A stretch of DNA of 64,000 nucleotides from Virgisporangium aliadipatigenens. GTDB taxonomy: Bacteria; Actinomycetota; Actinomycetes; Mycobacteriales; Micromonosporaceae. Shown here piece after piece: positions 43,013 to 53,006 of the stretch. The notes below the pieces were generated by a model, which made no database searches, was not told the origin of the DNA, and worked only from the letters and a program-made list of their open reading frames with translations. The stretch is from NCBI RefSeq assembly GCF_016863615.1, contig NZ_BOPF01000013.1, forward strand, positions 218,760 through 282,759. Reading direction: 5' to 3'. Position numbers and translations under genes: made by a program. Position 1 is the first letter of the stretch, and every line of letters starts with the position of its first letter.

Positions 43013-44025
43013 AACAGGATCACCCCAACCACCACGGACACCAGGATCGCGACCCCGAACGTCGCCGGCGCGAACCGCACCGCGAACGACCTCCCGAACG
43101 TCCCGGCCTGCATCGCGAACAGCTTCAGGTCCACCATGGGCCCCACGACGAGGAACACCAGCCGCGACGTCAGCGAGAACTGCGACAACGACGCCGCCAC
43201 GAACGCGTCCGCCTCCGAGCAGATCGACAGAAGAACGGCCAGGAGTGCGAGCCCGATCACCGACAGCACCGGGTTGTCCGCGACCGCCTGGAGCCATCCG
43301 GCGGGCACGACGGCCTTGAGCGTGGCGGCCGCCATCGCGCCGATCACCAGGTAACCGCCGGCGTGGATGGTGTCGTGGCGCACCGAGCCCCAGAACGCCG
43401 CCGCCCTCCCCTCGCCCTCGAACGACGGCCGGGCCGGCGGGCGCATCCAGTCCGTGCGCCCGAGCCGCAGCCACAGCCAGCCCATGACGGTGGCGACGAC
43501 GAGGCTCGCGAGGAACCGGGCGACCACCATCTCCGGATTGTTCGGGAAGGCGACGGCCGTGGCGGTGAGCACGATCGGGTTGAGCGCCGGGGCGGCGAGC
43601 AGGAACGCCAGCGCCGCGGCCGGCGTCACGCCGCGCCGGATGAGCGCACCGGCGACCGGCACGGACGCGCACTCGCAGCCGGGCAGCACGACCCCGCCGG
43701 CGCTGGCCACGGGCACGGCGAGAACCGGCTTGCTGGGCAGCACCTTCGCGAAGAACGACGGCGGCACGAAGACGGCGATGACGGCGGAGAGCACCACGCC
43801 GAACACCAGGAACGGCATCGCCTGCGTGACGACGGCGATGAAGACGGTCATCCAGGTCTGCAGCGCCGGCGCCGACATGGCGCGGCTGATCGGCACCTGG
43901 AAGAGCACCACCAGCACCAGCACCGCGGCGAGGACCTCGACCGAGCCGGGCCGCCAGCCGCGCGACGGCGCCCCGTCCGCCGGTGGTGGCGGCGGCGTCT
44001 CGACAGACGTGTCGGTCGTACTCAC
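43009..44025 (-). CDS. Permease (UPF0718/DUF318 type)
   Basis: A 338-residue membrane protein with about eight spans (VLAAVLVLVVLFQVPISRAM; MPFLVFGVVLSAVIAVFVPP; ALAFLLAAPALNPIVLTATA; LSVIGLALLAVLLSICSEAD). It carries the family hallmark PGCECASVPVAGALIRRG near residue 130, with two cysteines in a predicted membrane re-entrant region, also seen in metal-efflux permeases of the SO_0444 type. The start GTG is preceded by GGGAGG. It is followed with a 4-base overlap by the TIGR03943 gene. No Zur-like box is visible in the 100 bases upstream. Confidence 0.88.
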   Translation of the reverse strand: MSTTDTSVETPPPPPADGAPSRGWRPGSVEVLAAVLVLVVLFQVPISRAMSAPALQTWMTVFIAVVTQAMPFLVFGVVLSAVIAVFVPPSFFAKVLPSKPVLAVPVASAGGVVLPGCECASVPVAGALIRRGVTPAAALAFLLAAPALNPIVLTATAVAFPNNPEMVVARFLASLVVATVMGWLWLRLGRTDWMRPPARPSFEGEGRAAAFWGSVRHDTIHAGGYLVIGAMAAATLKAVVPAGWLQAVADNPVLSVIGLALLAVLLSICSEADAFVAASLSQFSLTSRLVFLVVGPMVDLKLFAMQAGTFGRSFAVRFAPATFGVAILVSVVVGVILF

Positions 44026-44120
44026 CCGCACCTCCCGCCGGTTGGACACAGACGCGGCACAGCCTAGCCGCTCGCGATGGACGTCCGAAGAAGCCCGTGC
44101 GACGATCGTCCCGTTCACAT

Positions 44121-44210
44121 CCGACAGGGGAGCGCACAGCGCTGAGAGTGCGGCACCGAAGCCGCAGACCCTTGAACCTGATCCGGGTAATGCCGGCGCA
44201 GGGAGATCGG
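44121..44210 (+). promoter_or_regulatory. TPP riboswitch (THI element)
   Basis: The conserved thiamine-pyrophosphate aptamer is unmistakable: GGGGAGC, GCTGAGAGTG, then CCCTTGAACCTGATCCGGGT and TGCCGGCGCAGGGA. The outer helix CCGA/TCGG (44121-44124 with 44207-44210) closes the fold, and its 3' strand runs into the Shine-Dalgarno GGAGGG (44210-44215) of the next gene. Binding TPP should therefore hide the ribosome site, giving translational repression. Confidence 0.97.
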
Positions 44211-44220
44211 GAGGGCCGTC

Positions 44221-44832
44221 ATGGCTGTCTCTGGTGGTTCCATTAGGCGTTCGTCGACCGGGCGTTGGCGCACCGTCGACATCGTCGTCGCGTCGGTGAT
44301 CGCCGTGGCGTTCGGTGTCGTGTTCTGGGGGTGGGGGAACCTCTGGACGGCGACCGGTGGCGCGTTCACGTTCTTCCCGCCGGCGCAGGCCGTGATCTAC
44401 GGCGTGTGGCTGCTGCCGGCCGTTCTCGGCGGGCTGGTGATCCGTAGGCCGGGCGCCGCGCTGTACTGCGAGACGCTCGCCACGGTCGTCTCCGCGCTGC
44501 TCGGCACCGCGTGGGGCGGGCTCGTCATCCCGCAGGGCATGGTGCAGGGGCTCGGTGCGGAGCTGGTCTTCGCGGTGTTCCTGTACCGGCGGTTCACGCT
44601 GCCGGTGGCGTTGCTCGCCGGTGCCGGTGCCGGGCTGGCCGCGGCCGTGTGGGACACGGTGGCGTACTACGCGGGCACGGAGTGGGTGTCGTTCCGGCTG
44701 CCGATGATCCTGATCACCGCGGCCAGTGCGGCGGTGGTCGCCGGGGCGGGCGGGTTCGCGCTGACCGGGGCGCTCGCGCGCACGGGTGTGCTGGACCGGT
44801 TCCCGTCCGGAAGGGAACGGGCCGCCGTGTGA
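44221..44832 (+). CDS. ykoE: ECF transporter S component for a thiamine precursor (YkoE-like)
   Basis: A 203-residue membrane protein with about five spans (TVDIVVASVIAVAFGVVFWG; AVIYGVWLLPAVLGGLVIRR; PVALLAGAGAGLAAAVWDTV; ITAASAAVVAGAGGFALTG). It is the substrate-capturing subunit of an ECF importer; the TPP riboswitch directly upstream identifies thiamine or its HMP moiety as the ligand. GGAGGG lies 5 bases before the ATG and is part of the riboswitch expression platform. The stop overlaps the next gene (GTGA). Confidence 0.93.
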   Translation: MAVSGGSIRRSSTGRWRTVDIVVASVIAVAFGVVFWGWGNLWTATGGAFTFFPPAQAVIYGVWLLPAVLGGLVIRRPGAALYCETLATVVSALLGTAWGGLVIPQGMVQGLGAELVFAVFLYRRFTLPVALLAGAGAGLAAAVWDTVAYYAGTEWVSFRLPMILITAASAAVVAGAGGFALTGALARTGVLDRFPSGRERAAV

Positions 44833-46247
44833 GCCGATCGATCGCGGGCCCACCCGTTGAAGTGACAGCGCGCGGGTTCGGGTGGCGGTACGCGGGGCGT
44901 CGGGCGTGGGCGGTACGCGACCTGGATCTGACGATCGGGGCCGGTGAGCGGGTGCTCCTGCTCGGAGCGTCGGGGGCGGGCAAGAGCACGGTGCTGGCGG
45001 CGTTCGCGGGGCTGCTCGCGGACGACTCCGGGGAGCGCGCCGGGACGGTCTCCGTCGGTGGGCGCGATCCGCGGGAGGCCCGGGCCGAGGTCGGGATGCT
45101 GTTCCAGGACCCGCAGACGTCGCTGGTGCTGGAGCGCTCCGGGGACGACGTGGCGTTCGGACTGGAGAATCACGGCGTCCCGACCGCCGAGATCTGGTCG
45201 CGGGTCGATTCCGCGCTCGCCGAGGTCGGTTTTCCCTATCCGAGGGAACGCCCCACGCACGCACTTTCCGGCGGTGAGCAGCAGCGGCTGGCGCTGGCGG
45301 GCGCGTTGGTGATGCGGCCGGGGCTGCTCCTGCTCGACGAGCCGACCGCCAACCTCGACCCGCTCGGCGCCGACCTGGTGCGCACCCTGCTCAAGGGGCT
45401 CACCGGGCAGACCATGGTGCTCGTGGAGCACCGCGTCGCCGAGGCGGTGCCGCTGGTCGACCGGGTGATCGTGATCTCCCCCGACGGGGTGCTCGCCGAC
45501 GGCGACCCCGAACGGGTCTTCGCCGCGCACGGCGCCGACCTCGCCGCGCAGGGCGTGTGGGTGCCGGGTGCCACGGGCGGCGCGCCGCGCCGGGCGATGC
45601 GGCCGCGCGGCGACACCCTGCTGCGCGCCGACGGGGTGGGCTTCCGGCACCGGGGCTCGACGGTGCCCGTTCCCTATGGAATCGATCTGGAGATCGCGGA
45701 GGGTGAGGTGCTCGCGGTCCGCGGTCCGAACGGCGCCGGCAAGAGCACCCTCGCGCTGCTGCTCGGCGGCCTGCTGCGGCCGACGCACGGCGACGTGACC
45801 GCGACGGCGGCCCTGGCGGGCGGTGACGCCCGGACCCCGCCGTGGCGCTGGCGGGCCGCGACGCTGGCCGGGCACATCGGCTCGGTCTTCCAGTCGCCGG
45901 AACATCAGTTCGTGACCTCGCGGGTGCGCGACGAGATCGCCCTCGGCGGCGTCCCGGCGGAGACGGTCGACGACCTGCTCACCCGCCTGCGCCTGGAACG
46001 CCTCGCCGAGGCCAACCCGTGGACCCTCTCCGGCGGGGAGGCGCGGCGGCTGTCCGTGGCGACCGCGCTGGCCCGGGCGCCGGGGCTGCTGGTGCTGGAC
46101 GAACCGACCTTCGGGCAGGACCGGCGCACCTGGTGGGAGTTGATCGAGCTGACGGCCCGGCTACGCGACGACGGCCGCGGCATCGTGGTCGTCACCCACG
46201 ACGGCGACCTGGTCGACGTCCTCGCCGACCGGGAACTGCACCTGTGA
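44829..46247 (+). CDS. ykoD: ECF transporter double ATPase (YkoD-like)
   Basis: A 472-residue fusion of two ABC ATPase domains. The first (about 10-230) has LLGASGAGKSTVL, LSGGEQQRLALAGAL and LLLDEPTANLDP. The second (about 260-470) has RGPNGAGKSTLA, LSGGEARRLSVATAL and LLVLDEPTFGQD. Both Walker A and signature motifs are intact. A GTG start overlaps ykoE, and its own stop overlaps the T component (GTGA). Confidence 0.94.
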   Translation: MSRSIAGPPVEVTARGFGWRYAGRRAWAVRDLDLTIGAGERVLLLGASGAGKSTVLAAFAGLLADDSGERAGTVSVGGRDPREARAEVGMLFQDPQTSLVLERSGDDVAFGLENHGVPTAEIWSRVDSALAEVGFPYPRERPTHALSGGEQQRLALAGALVMRPGLLLLDEPTANLDPLGADLVRTLLKGLTGQTMVLVEHRVAEAVPLVDRVIVISPDGVLADGDPERVFAAHGADLAAQGVWVPGATGGAPRRAMRPRGDTLLRADGVGFRHRGSTVPVPYGIDLEIAEGEVLAVRGPNGAGKSTLALLLGGLLRPTHGDVTATAALAGGDARTPPWRWRAATLAGHIGSVFQSPEHQFVTSRVRDEIALGGVPAETVDDLLTRLRLERLAEANPWTLSGGEARRLSVATALARAPGLLVLDEPTFGQDRRTWWELIELTARLRDDGRGIVVVTHDGDLVDVLADRELHL

Positions 46248-47026
46248 GCGAGCGGGAAGCATGCGGCGCGCTCGCGCGCCGCAACGCGGTGGCGAAGGTG
46301 GGGGCGGGGATCCTGCTGTCGCTGCTGCTGCTCGTGGCCGTCGACCCGGTGACGCCCCTCGTCGCGCTGGTGCTCGAGCTGCTGGTCGTGCCGTTCGCGG
46401 GGGTGGGCTACGGGCTGCTGCTGCGCCGGTCGTGGCCGCTGCTGGTAGGTGCGGTGAGCGTCTTCGTGATCACGGTGCTGTTCGGGGCGCCCAGCGGCTC
46501 ACCGGTCGCCGCGCTCGGCCCGTTCGAGATCACGTCGGACGCGCTCGTGGCGGGCCTGGGCTTCGCCGTGCGGCTGCTCGCGCTGGCCCTGCCCGGGATT
46601 CTGGCGTTCGCCACGACCGGGGCGACCGAACTTGCCGACGCGCTCATCCAGCAGGTGCGGGTGCCGGCGCGGTTCGCGATCGGGGCGTTGGCGGCGTTCC
46701 GGCTGGTGCCGCTGCTGATGGCGGAGTGGCGGACGCTCACGCTCGCCCGGCGGGCCCGGGGCATCGACGCCGGCGCCAACCCGTTCGCCCGGCTGCGGCT
46801 GTTCGCCGGCACCGCCTTCGCCCTCCTGGTGGGCGCGATCCGGCGGGGCACCCGGCTGGCGGTGGCGATGGAGGCGCGCGGCTTCGACGCCGGGGTGCCG
46901 CGCACCGTGGCCCGGCCGGTGTCGTTCACCCTCGCGGACGCGCTCGTGGTGGCCGGCGCGGTGGCCATCGTGGCCGTATCGATGCTGGTCAGCGTGGGAA
47001 CGGGTACCTTCGCACCGCTGTGGTGA
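46244..47026 (+). CDS. ykoC: ECF transporter T component (YkoC-like)
   Basis: A 260-residue coupling subunit with about five spans (GAGILLSLLLLVAVDPVTPL; LALALPGILAFATTGATEL; LADALVVAGAVAIVAVSML). The two Ala-Arg-Gly coupling motifs are present (LARRARGIDAG and AMEARGFDAG), which contact the ATPases. It is the last gene of the riboswitch-controlled importer operon. The 105 bases after it, to uppS, hold no convincing gene. Confidence 0.93.
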   Translation: MSEREACGALARRNAVAKVGAGILLSLLLLVAVDPVTPLVALVLELLVVPFAGVGYGLLLRRSWPLLVGAVSVFVITVLFGAPSGSPVAALGPFEITSDALVAGLGFAVRLLALALPGILAFATTGATELADALIQQVRVPARFAIGALAAFRLVPLLMAEWRTLTLARRARGIDAGANPFARLRLFAGTAFALLVGAIRRGTRLAVAMEARGFDAGVPRTVARPVSFTLADALVVAGAVAIVAVSMLVSVGTGTFAPLW

Positions 47027-47131
47027 GATTGCTCCTGCGGCGCGGTGCGGCGCTCCGACCGGGGCCGTGCCGCTGCTGCGCGAGGCGGCGCTGACGGCCC
47101 GGAGCGCCGCCATCGACGCGCCCCACCTGCG

Positions 47132-47923
47132 TTAGACCACCGGCGGGGCGACCGGCTCGGGGAGGCCGCCGAAGCGGCGGTCGCGCTTGGCGAAGATCTC
47201 ACAGGCGTACCAGAGGTGCCGGCGGTCCATGTCCGGCCACATCGTGTCCAGCGAGATGTACTCCGCGTAGGCGGCCTGCCAGATCAGGAAGTTGGAGAGC
47301 CTGTTCTCCCCCGAGGAGCGCAGCACCACGTCGACGTCCGGCATGTCCGGCACGTACATGTACTTGGCCAGGCTCGCCTCGGTGATCCGCTCCGGCTTGA
47401 TCTTGCCGGCGGCGGCGTCGGCGGCCAACCGCGCGGCGGCGTCGGCGATCTCCGCCCGGCCGCCGTAGTTGATGCACATGGTGAGCGTGAGCTTGTCGTT
47501 GTCCTTCGTCAGCTCCTCGGCGGTGCGCAGCTCGCTCAGCACCGAACGCCACAGCCGCGGCGTGCGACCCGCCCAACGCACCTTCACGCCGCGTTCGTGC
47601 AGCTCCTCGCGGCGCCGGTGGATGGTGTCGCGGTTGAAGCTCATCAGGAAGCGCACCTCGTCGGGCGAGCGCCGCCAGTTTTCCGTCGAGAACGCGTACG
47701 CCGTGACATGGCGCACACCGATTTCCAGTGCCCCCTCGACCACCTCGAACAGGGCGTGCTCGCCGCGCTCGTGCCCGGCGGTGCGGGGCAGCCCGCGGGC
47801 CTTCGCCCAGCGGCCGTTGCCGTCCATGATCACCGCCACGTGCCGGGGCAGCGCCTCCGGGGGCAACGCCGGCGGGCGAACCCCCGTCGGGTGCACCGTG
47901 GGCGGGCGGTACGTGCGGGTCAC
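47132..47923 (-). CDS. uppS: Isoprenyl transferase (cis-prenyltransferase, UPP synthase type)
   Basis: A 263-residue enzyme that extends allylic diphosphates to the polyprenyl diphosphate carrier for cell-wall synthesis. Family motifs are complete: VAVIMDGNGRWAKARG with catalytic Asp (about 29-44), AFSTENWRRSPDEV, and VVLRSSGENRLSNFLIWQ (about 205-222). The C-terminus fits the long-chain class. GTG start. It lies 7 bases after recO on the same strand, and the pair is conserved in actinobacteria. Confidence 0.96.
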   Translation of the reverse strand: MTRTYRPPTVHPTGVRPPALPPEALPRHVAVIMDGNGRWAKARGLPRTAGHERGEHALFEVVEGALEIGVRHVTAYAFSTENWRRSPDEVRFLMSFNRDTIHRRREELHERGVKVRWAGRTPRLWRSVLSELRTAEELTKDNDKLTLTMCINYGGRAEIADAAARLAADAAAGKIKPERITEASLAKYMYVPDMPDVDVVLRSSGENRLSNFLIWQAAYAEYISLDTMWPDMDRRHLWYACEIFAKRDRRFGGLPEPVAPPVV

Positions 47924-47929
47924 AGCGAT

Positions 47930-48712
47930 CTACCTTTCTGTCTGCACAACAGGTTCGGCGGGGCGGCTCCGATCCACCAGCGGCAGCGAGCGTAGCGCGC
48001 GTTCCAGATGCCATTGCAGGTGCGCCGCCACGAGCCCGCTGGCCTCCCGCCGAACCGCGACCGGGCTCGAATCCGCGACCGTCCAGTCACCCTCCGACAG
48101 CGCACACATCAGCGCCAGCGTCGGCGGACCCGGGTTGGCGGCGCCCGGCGGCCGGCAGTCGCTGCACACGCTCCCACCGGCCGGCACCGAGAACCCCCGA
48201 TGCGGCCCGGGCGTGGCACACACCGCGCACTCGCGCAGCGCGGGAGCCCAACCGGCGTACGCCATCGCACGAAGGAGATACGCATCCAGCACCAGTGCGG
48301 CCTCGTGCTCCCGGGCGGCGAGTGCCTTCAGCGCACCGAGCGTCAGCTGGAACAGCCGCAGCGACGGCTCCTGCTCCTCGGGCGAGAGCCGCTCGGCGGT
48401 CTCGGCGATGGCGCTCGCCGCCGTGTACCGCGGGTAGTCGCCCATCAGCCCGCCGCCGAACAGCGCGATGCCCTCCACCTGGCTGATCGAGTGCAGCGAC
48501 CCGCGCCCCTCGGCGAACTGCACGTCCACGTGCCCGAACGGCTCCAACCGCCCGCCGAAGCGCGACGTGGTGCGCCGCACCCCCCGGGCCACGGCCCGGA
48601 TCCGGCCGTGCCGACGGGTCAGCAGGGTGATGATCCGGTCGGACTCACCCAGCTTCTGCACACGGAGGACCACCGCGTCGTCGCGGAACAGCCGTCCCCG
48701 GAAGCCGGTCAC
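47930..48712 (-). CDS. recO: DNA repair protein RecO
   Basis: A 260-residue RecF-pathway mediator that loads RecA with RecR. It shows an N-terminal OB fold (RDDAVVLRVQKLGESDRIIT ... RRHGRIRAVARGVRR), a helical middle and a C-terminal zinc-binding set of cysteines (CAVCATPG ... CSDC). The GTG giving VTGFRGRLFRDD is the usual start; the frame is open farther upstream but would run through the space after era. An 82-base gap separates it from era. Confidence 0.95.
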   Translation of the reverse strand: MTGFRGRLFRDDAVVLRVQKLGESDRIITLLTRRHGRIRAVARGVRRTTSRFGGRLEPFGHVDVQFAEGRGSLHSISQVEGIALFGGGLMGDYPRYTAASAIAETAERLSPEEQEPSLRLFQLTLGALKALAAREHEAALVLDAYLLRAMAYAGWAPALRECAVCATPGPHRGFSVPAGGSVCSDCRPPGAANPGPPTLALMCALSEGDWTVADSSPVAVRREASGLVAAHLQWHLERALRSLPLVDRSRPAEPVVQTER

Positions 48713-48794
48713 CGTGCCATTGTGCCGCTCCACCCGGCCGATGGCGTCGGCACGGCATGTGGAGAAGTTGTGCTGATTCCCCCGGCGCGGATGG

Positions 48795-49679
48795 CTAGAA
48801 GCCCAGCTTGCGGAGCTGACGGGGATCGCGCTGCCAGTCCTTGGCGACGCGCACGTGCAGATCCAGGTACACCTTGGTGCCGAGCAGGTCCTCGATCGCC
48901 GGCCGCACGCGGGTGCCGATGTCGCGCAGGCGGCTCGCACCGGCGCCGATCACGATCGCCTTCTGGCTCTGGCGTTCGACGTAGACGTGGGCGTAGACCT
49001 TGGTCAGGTTGCCCTCGCGGATCATCTCCTCGACCACCACGGCGATCGAGTGCGGCAGTTCGTCCCGCACGCCCTCCAGCGCCGCCTCGCGCACCAGCTC
49101 GGCGATGAGCACCGCCTCCGGTTCGTCGGTGATCATGTCGTCCGGGTAGAGCCGCGGCGACTCGGGCAGGTGCCCGGTCATCACGTCGGTCAGGACGTCG
49201 ACCTGCTCGCCGGCGACCGCGCTCACCGGCACGATGTCGGCGAACTCCCCCAGCCGCGACACGTCGAGCAGCTGCTTCGCGAGGCGTTCGCGGGAGACGA
49301 GGTCGGTCTTGGTGACCACGGCGACGAGCTTGGCCCGCAGCCCCTTGATCTCGCTCGCGATGAACCGGTCCCCGCGCCCGATCTCCTCGTCGGCCGGCAG
49401 GCACAGCCCGATCACGTCGACCTCGCTCCACGTCTCGCGCACGAGGTCGTTGAGGCGTTCGCCGAGCAGGGTGCGGGGGCGGTGCAGCCCCGGCGTGTCG
49501 ACCAGGACCAGCTGCGCGTCCGGCCGGTGCAGCACGGCGCGGATGACGTGCCGGGTCGTCTGCGGCCGGCTCGACGTGATCGCGATCTTCTGCCCGACGA
49601 TGGCGTTTGTCAGGGTCGACTTGCCGGCGTTGGGCCGCCCCACGAAACAGGCGAACCCCGCCCGGAACCGTTCACTCAC
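48795..49679 (-). CDS. era: GTPase Era
   Basis: A 294-residue GTPase that binds 16S rRNA during 30S maturation: G1 GRPNAGKST (about 14-22), G3 DTPG (about 61-64), G4 TKTD (about 122-125), then a KH domain with AIVIGAGASRLRDIGTRVRP (about 245-264). Start GTG is 7 bases after TAGCGT with no Shine-Dalgarno, so translation may be leaderless; the TAG stop of the upstream deaminase-like gene forms the first three bases of that -10. A typical actinobacterial neighbour of the deaminase-like and CNNM genes. Confidence 0.97.
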   Translation of the reverse strand: MSERFRAGFACFVGRPNAGKSTLTNAIVGQKIAITSSRPQTTRHVIRAVLHRPDAQLVLVDTPGLHRPRTLLGERLNDLVRETWSEVDVIGLCLPADEEIGRGDRFIASEIKGLRAKLVAVVTKTDLVSRERLAKQLLDVSRLGEFADIVPVSAVAGEQVDVLTDVMTGHLPESPRLYPDDMITDEPEAVLIAELVREAALEGVRDELPHSIAVVVEEMIREGNLTKVYAHVYVERQSQKAIVIGAGASRLRDIGTRVRPAIEDLLGTKVYLDLHVRVAKDWQRDPRQLRKLGF

Positions 49680-49689
49680 CGCACAAACG

Positions 49690-50031
49690 CTAGTCGGTGA
49701 CCGTGTCGACCACTGCGCCGGTAGGCGTCGCGAGGTACACGGGTGCCGCCGCCGACAGGTCCCGCACGGCGGCGAGCCCGGCGTCGTCCACCCCCGAACC
49801 CTCGGAGACGACCGCCGCGGCCTCCAGCTTGGCGGCGCCGGACGCCACCGCGTTGGCCACGGCGAGCTGCAGCGCGGAGAGGGTCAGCGACGGCAGCCGC
49901 ACGTTGGCCGCCGCGTAGGTGCGCCCGTCGCCGTCCCGCACGGCCGCGCCCTCGATCGCGCCGATCCGCCCCCGCGCCGAACGGGCCAGCGTGACCAGCT
50001 TCGCGTCCTCGGCCGACAGCTCCTCAGGCAT
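49690..50031 (-). CDS. Cytidine-deaminase-like protein lacking catalytic motifs
   Basis: A 113-residue protein whose pattern follows the first two-thirds of cytidine deaminases (AVRDGDGRTYAAANVRLPSL, then helix LALQLAVANAVASG-like). The zinc ligands are absent: the usual Cys-Ala-Glu before the helix reads SALQ, and no PCxxC follows. It cannot be a normal deaminase. Equivalents sit between CNNM and era genes in many actinobacteria, suggesting a conserved non-catalytic role. The start ATG overlaps the upstream gene by 8 bases. Confidence 0.8.
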   Translation of the reverse strand: MPEELSAEDAKLVTLARSARGRIGAIEGAAVRDGDGRTYAAANVRLPSLTLSALQLAVANAVASGAAKLEAAAVVSEGSGVDDAGLAAVRDLSAAAPVYLATPTGAVVDTVTD

Positions 50032-51328
50032 TGATCTCCTCCACCTCGTGGGCCTCCTGATCGGAGGGCTCGATCCGCCGCACCAGCAGTGTGTCGATGC
50101 GGTTGCGGCGCCCGGTGGTGCCCTCGGCGAGCAGGTGCAGCCCGCTGATCTCGGCCGTCGCGCCGGGGATCGGCACCCGGCCGATGGTCTGCGCCATGAG
50201 GCCGGCGACGGTCTCCACCTCATCGGCTTCCAGCTCCACGCCGAACAGCTCGCCGAGGTCCTCCACGGGCAGCCGGGCGGTGATCCGCACGGAGCCGTCG
50301 GGCAGCTTCTCGACCGGCGGGCGCTCGGCCACGTCGTACTCGTCGGTGATCTCGCCGACGATCTCCTCGACGATGTCCTCGATGGTGATCAGGCCGGCCG
50401 TGCCGCCGTACTCGTCGACGACGATCGCGATGTGGTTGCGGGCGGCCTGCATCTCCCGCAGCAGGTCGTCGATCGGCTTCGACTCCGGCACGAACGCCGC
50501 CTCGCGCATGATCTGCCCCACCGGCACGTCGTCGGCCCGCGGGTCGCCCATCGCGGTGCGCCGTACCAGGTCCTTCAGGTAGACGATCCCGAGCACGTCG
50601 TCGACGTTGTCCCCGATCACCGGCAGCCGGGAGAACCCGCTGCGCAGCGCCAGCACCAACGCCTGCCGCAGCGTCTTGTGCGCCTCGATCCAGACCATCT
50701 CGGTGCGCGGCACCATCACCTCGCGGGAGATCGTCTCCCCCAGCGCGAACACCGAGTGGATCATGTCCCGCTCGCCGTGCTCCACAACGCCGCGCTGCTC
50801 GGCGATGTCCACCAGCTCGCGCAGCTCCACCGTGGTGGCGAACGGCCCCTCCCGGTAGCCCTTGCCGGGCGTCACCGCGTTGCCGATCAGGATCAGCAGC
50901 GACGCGAGCGGCCCCAACGCCCGCCCCAGCCAGCGCACCAGCGGCGCGCTGATCCGGCCCACCCGGTACGCGTGCTGGCGGCCGAGCGTTCGCGGACCGA
51001 CGCCCACGACGACGAAGCTCACCACCGTCATCGACCCCGCGGTCAGCAGCGCGGCGGACCAGTCGGCGCCGTAGGCGCCCATCGTCACCAGCGCGACCAG
51101 GGTGGTGGCGACCAGCTCGCAGGCCAGCCGCAGGAGCATCAGCAGGTTGATGTGCCGCGGGATATCGGCGGCGACGAGTTGGAGGGTCTTCGCGCCGCGC
51201 GCCCCCTCACGGACCAGCTCGGCCGTGCGGGCGGGCGAGACGGCGACCAGCGCGGCCTCCGTCATCGCGAAGAGGCCGGCGAGCACGATCAACCCGGCCG
51301 CGGTGGCGAGCAGGGTCGAGGCGGTCAT
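50024..51328 (-). CDS. CNNM/CorC-family (hemolysin-like) CBS-domain membrane protein
   Basis: A 434-residue protein: a DUF21 membrane domain with about four spans (TLLATAAGLIVLAGLFAMTE; LLMLLRLACELVATTLVALV; SMTVVSFVVVGVG; LGPLASLLILIGNAV), then a CBS pair (about 200-330; MVPRTEMVWIEAHKTLRQAL, PVIGDNVDDVLGIVYLKD, HIAIVVDEYGGTAGLITIED) and a C-terminal CorC_HlyC domain (about 345-425). Relatives handle magnesium efflux. The ybeY gene ends 2 bases before it. Confidence 0.94.
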   Translation of the reverse strand: MTASTLLATAAGLIVLAGLFAMTEAALVAVSPARTAELVREGARGAKTLQLVAADIPRHINLLMLLRLACELVATTLVALVTMGAYGADWSAALLTAGSMTVVSFVVVGVGPRTLGRQHAYRVGRISAPLVRWLGRALGPLASLLILIGNAVTPGKGYREGPFATTVELRELVDIAEQRGVVEHGERDMIHSVFALGETISREVMVPRTEMVWIEAHKTLRQALVLALRSGFSRLPVIGDNVDDVLGIVYLKDLVRRTAMGDPRADDVPVGQIMREAAFVPESKPIDDLLREMQAARNHIAIVVDEYGGTAGLITIEDIVEEIVGEITDEYDVAERPPVEKLPDGSVRITARLPVEDLGELFGVELEADEVETVAGLMAQTIGRVPIPGATAEISGLHLLAEGTTGRRNRIDTLLVRRIEPSDQEAHEVEEINA

Positions 51329-51330
51329 GG

Positions 51331-51798
51331 TCAGGACTTCCCGGCCCCGCGCCAGCTGGAGAGGAGCCGGCCCTGGAGTCCGAACATCTCGCGCTCCTCG
51401 TCCGGCTCGGCGTGGTCGTAGCCGAGCAGGTGGAGCACGCCGTGCACGGTGAGCAGGGCCAGCTCGTCGGCGGCGGAGTGCCCGGCGGCCGCCGCCTGCT
51501 TGGCGGCCACCTCCGGGCAGAGCACGATGTCGCCGAGCAGCGACGGCTCGCCGCCGGTCGCCTCGCCCGGCCCGTGGTCGACGCTGCTCTCGTCCATCGG
51601 GAAGGCCAGCACGTCGGTCGGGCCGTCGCCGTCCATCCAGCGGTGGTTGAGCTCAGCCATGTACTCCGCGTCGACCAGCAGGACCGACAGCTCGGCGAGC
51701 GGATTGACGCCCATCTCGTCGAGCGCGTGCCGCGCCACCGACTGGATGGCGTCCGAGTCCACTTCCGCGCCGGACTCGTTGGCGATCTCGATCGACAC
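51331..51798 (-). CDS. ybeY: Endoribonuclease YbeY
   Basis: A 155-residue metal-dependent RNase for 16S rRNA 3' processing and ribosome quality control. The three-His zinc site is intact in [17 protein letters not shown] (about 122-138), and the preceding [10 protein letters not shown] and GDIVLCPE segments fit the family. GTG start with weak AAAGAG upstream. Conserved order phoH-ybeY-CNNM. Confidence 0.96.
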   Translation of the reverse strand: MSIEIANESGAEVDSDAIQSVARHALDEMGVNPLAELSVLLVDAEYMAELNHRWMDGDGPTDVLAFPMDESSVDHGPGEATGGEPSLLGDIVLCPEVAAKQAAAAGHSAADELALLTVHGVLHLLGYDHAEPDEEREMFGLQGRLLSSWRGAGKS

Positions 51799-51830
51799 AG
51801 GATCTCTTTCTTATCGAACGGTCTGAGTGA

Positions 51831-52898
<1,068 letters not shown>

Positions 52899-53006
52899 GG
52901 GTCGGCCACGCGGGCCATATGCTCCTGATCTCGTGGGTTGGAGGTCCCTCCATGCTACGCGCCACGCGCGTGTACGGCCCTCCCGTTTTCCCCTGGGGAA
53001 TGTCCC

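Noticed and set aside
44026..44120. Zur or Fur box before the permease/TIGR03943 pair.
   Set aside because: No palindrome resembling the one at 34986-35000 is present; GACGATCGTC is symmetric but too short and unlike a Zur box.
47023..47094. 23-codon frame beginning with GTGA on the stop of the ECF T component.
   Set aside because: Arg/Cys-rich with no features; another frame nearby is equally short. At most a decayed remnant, so not annotated.
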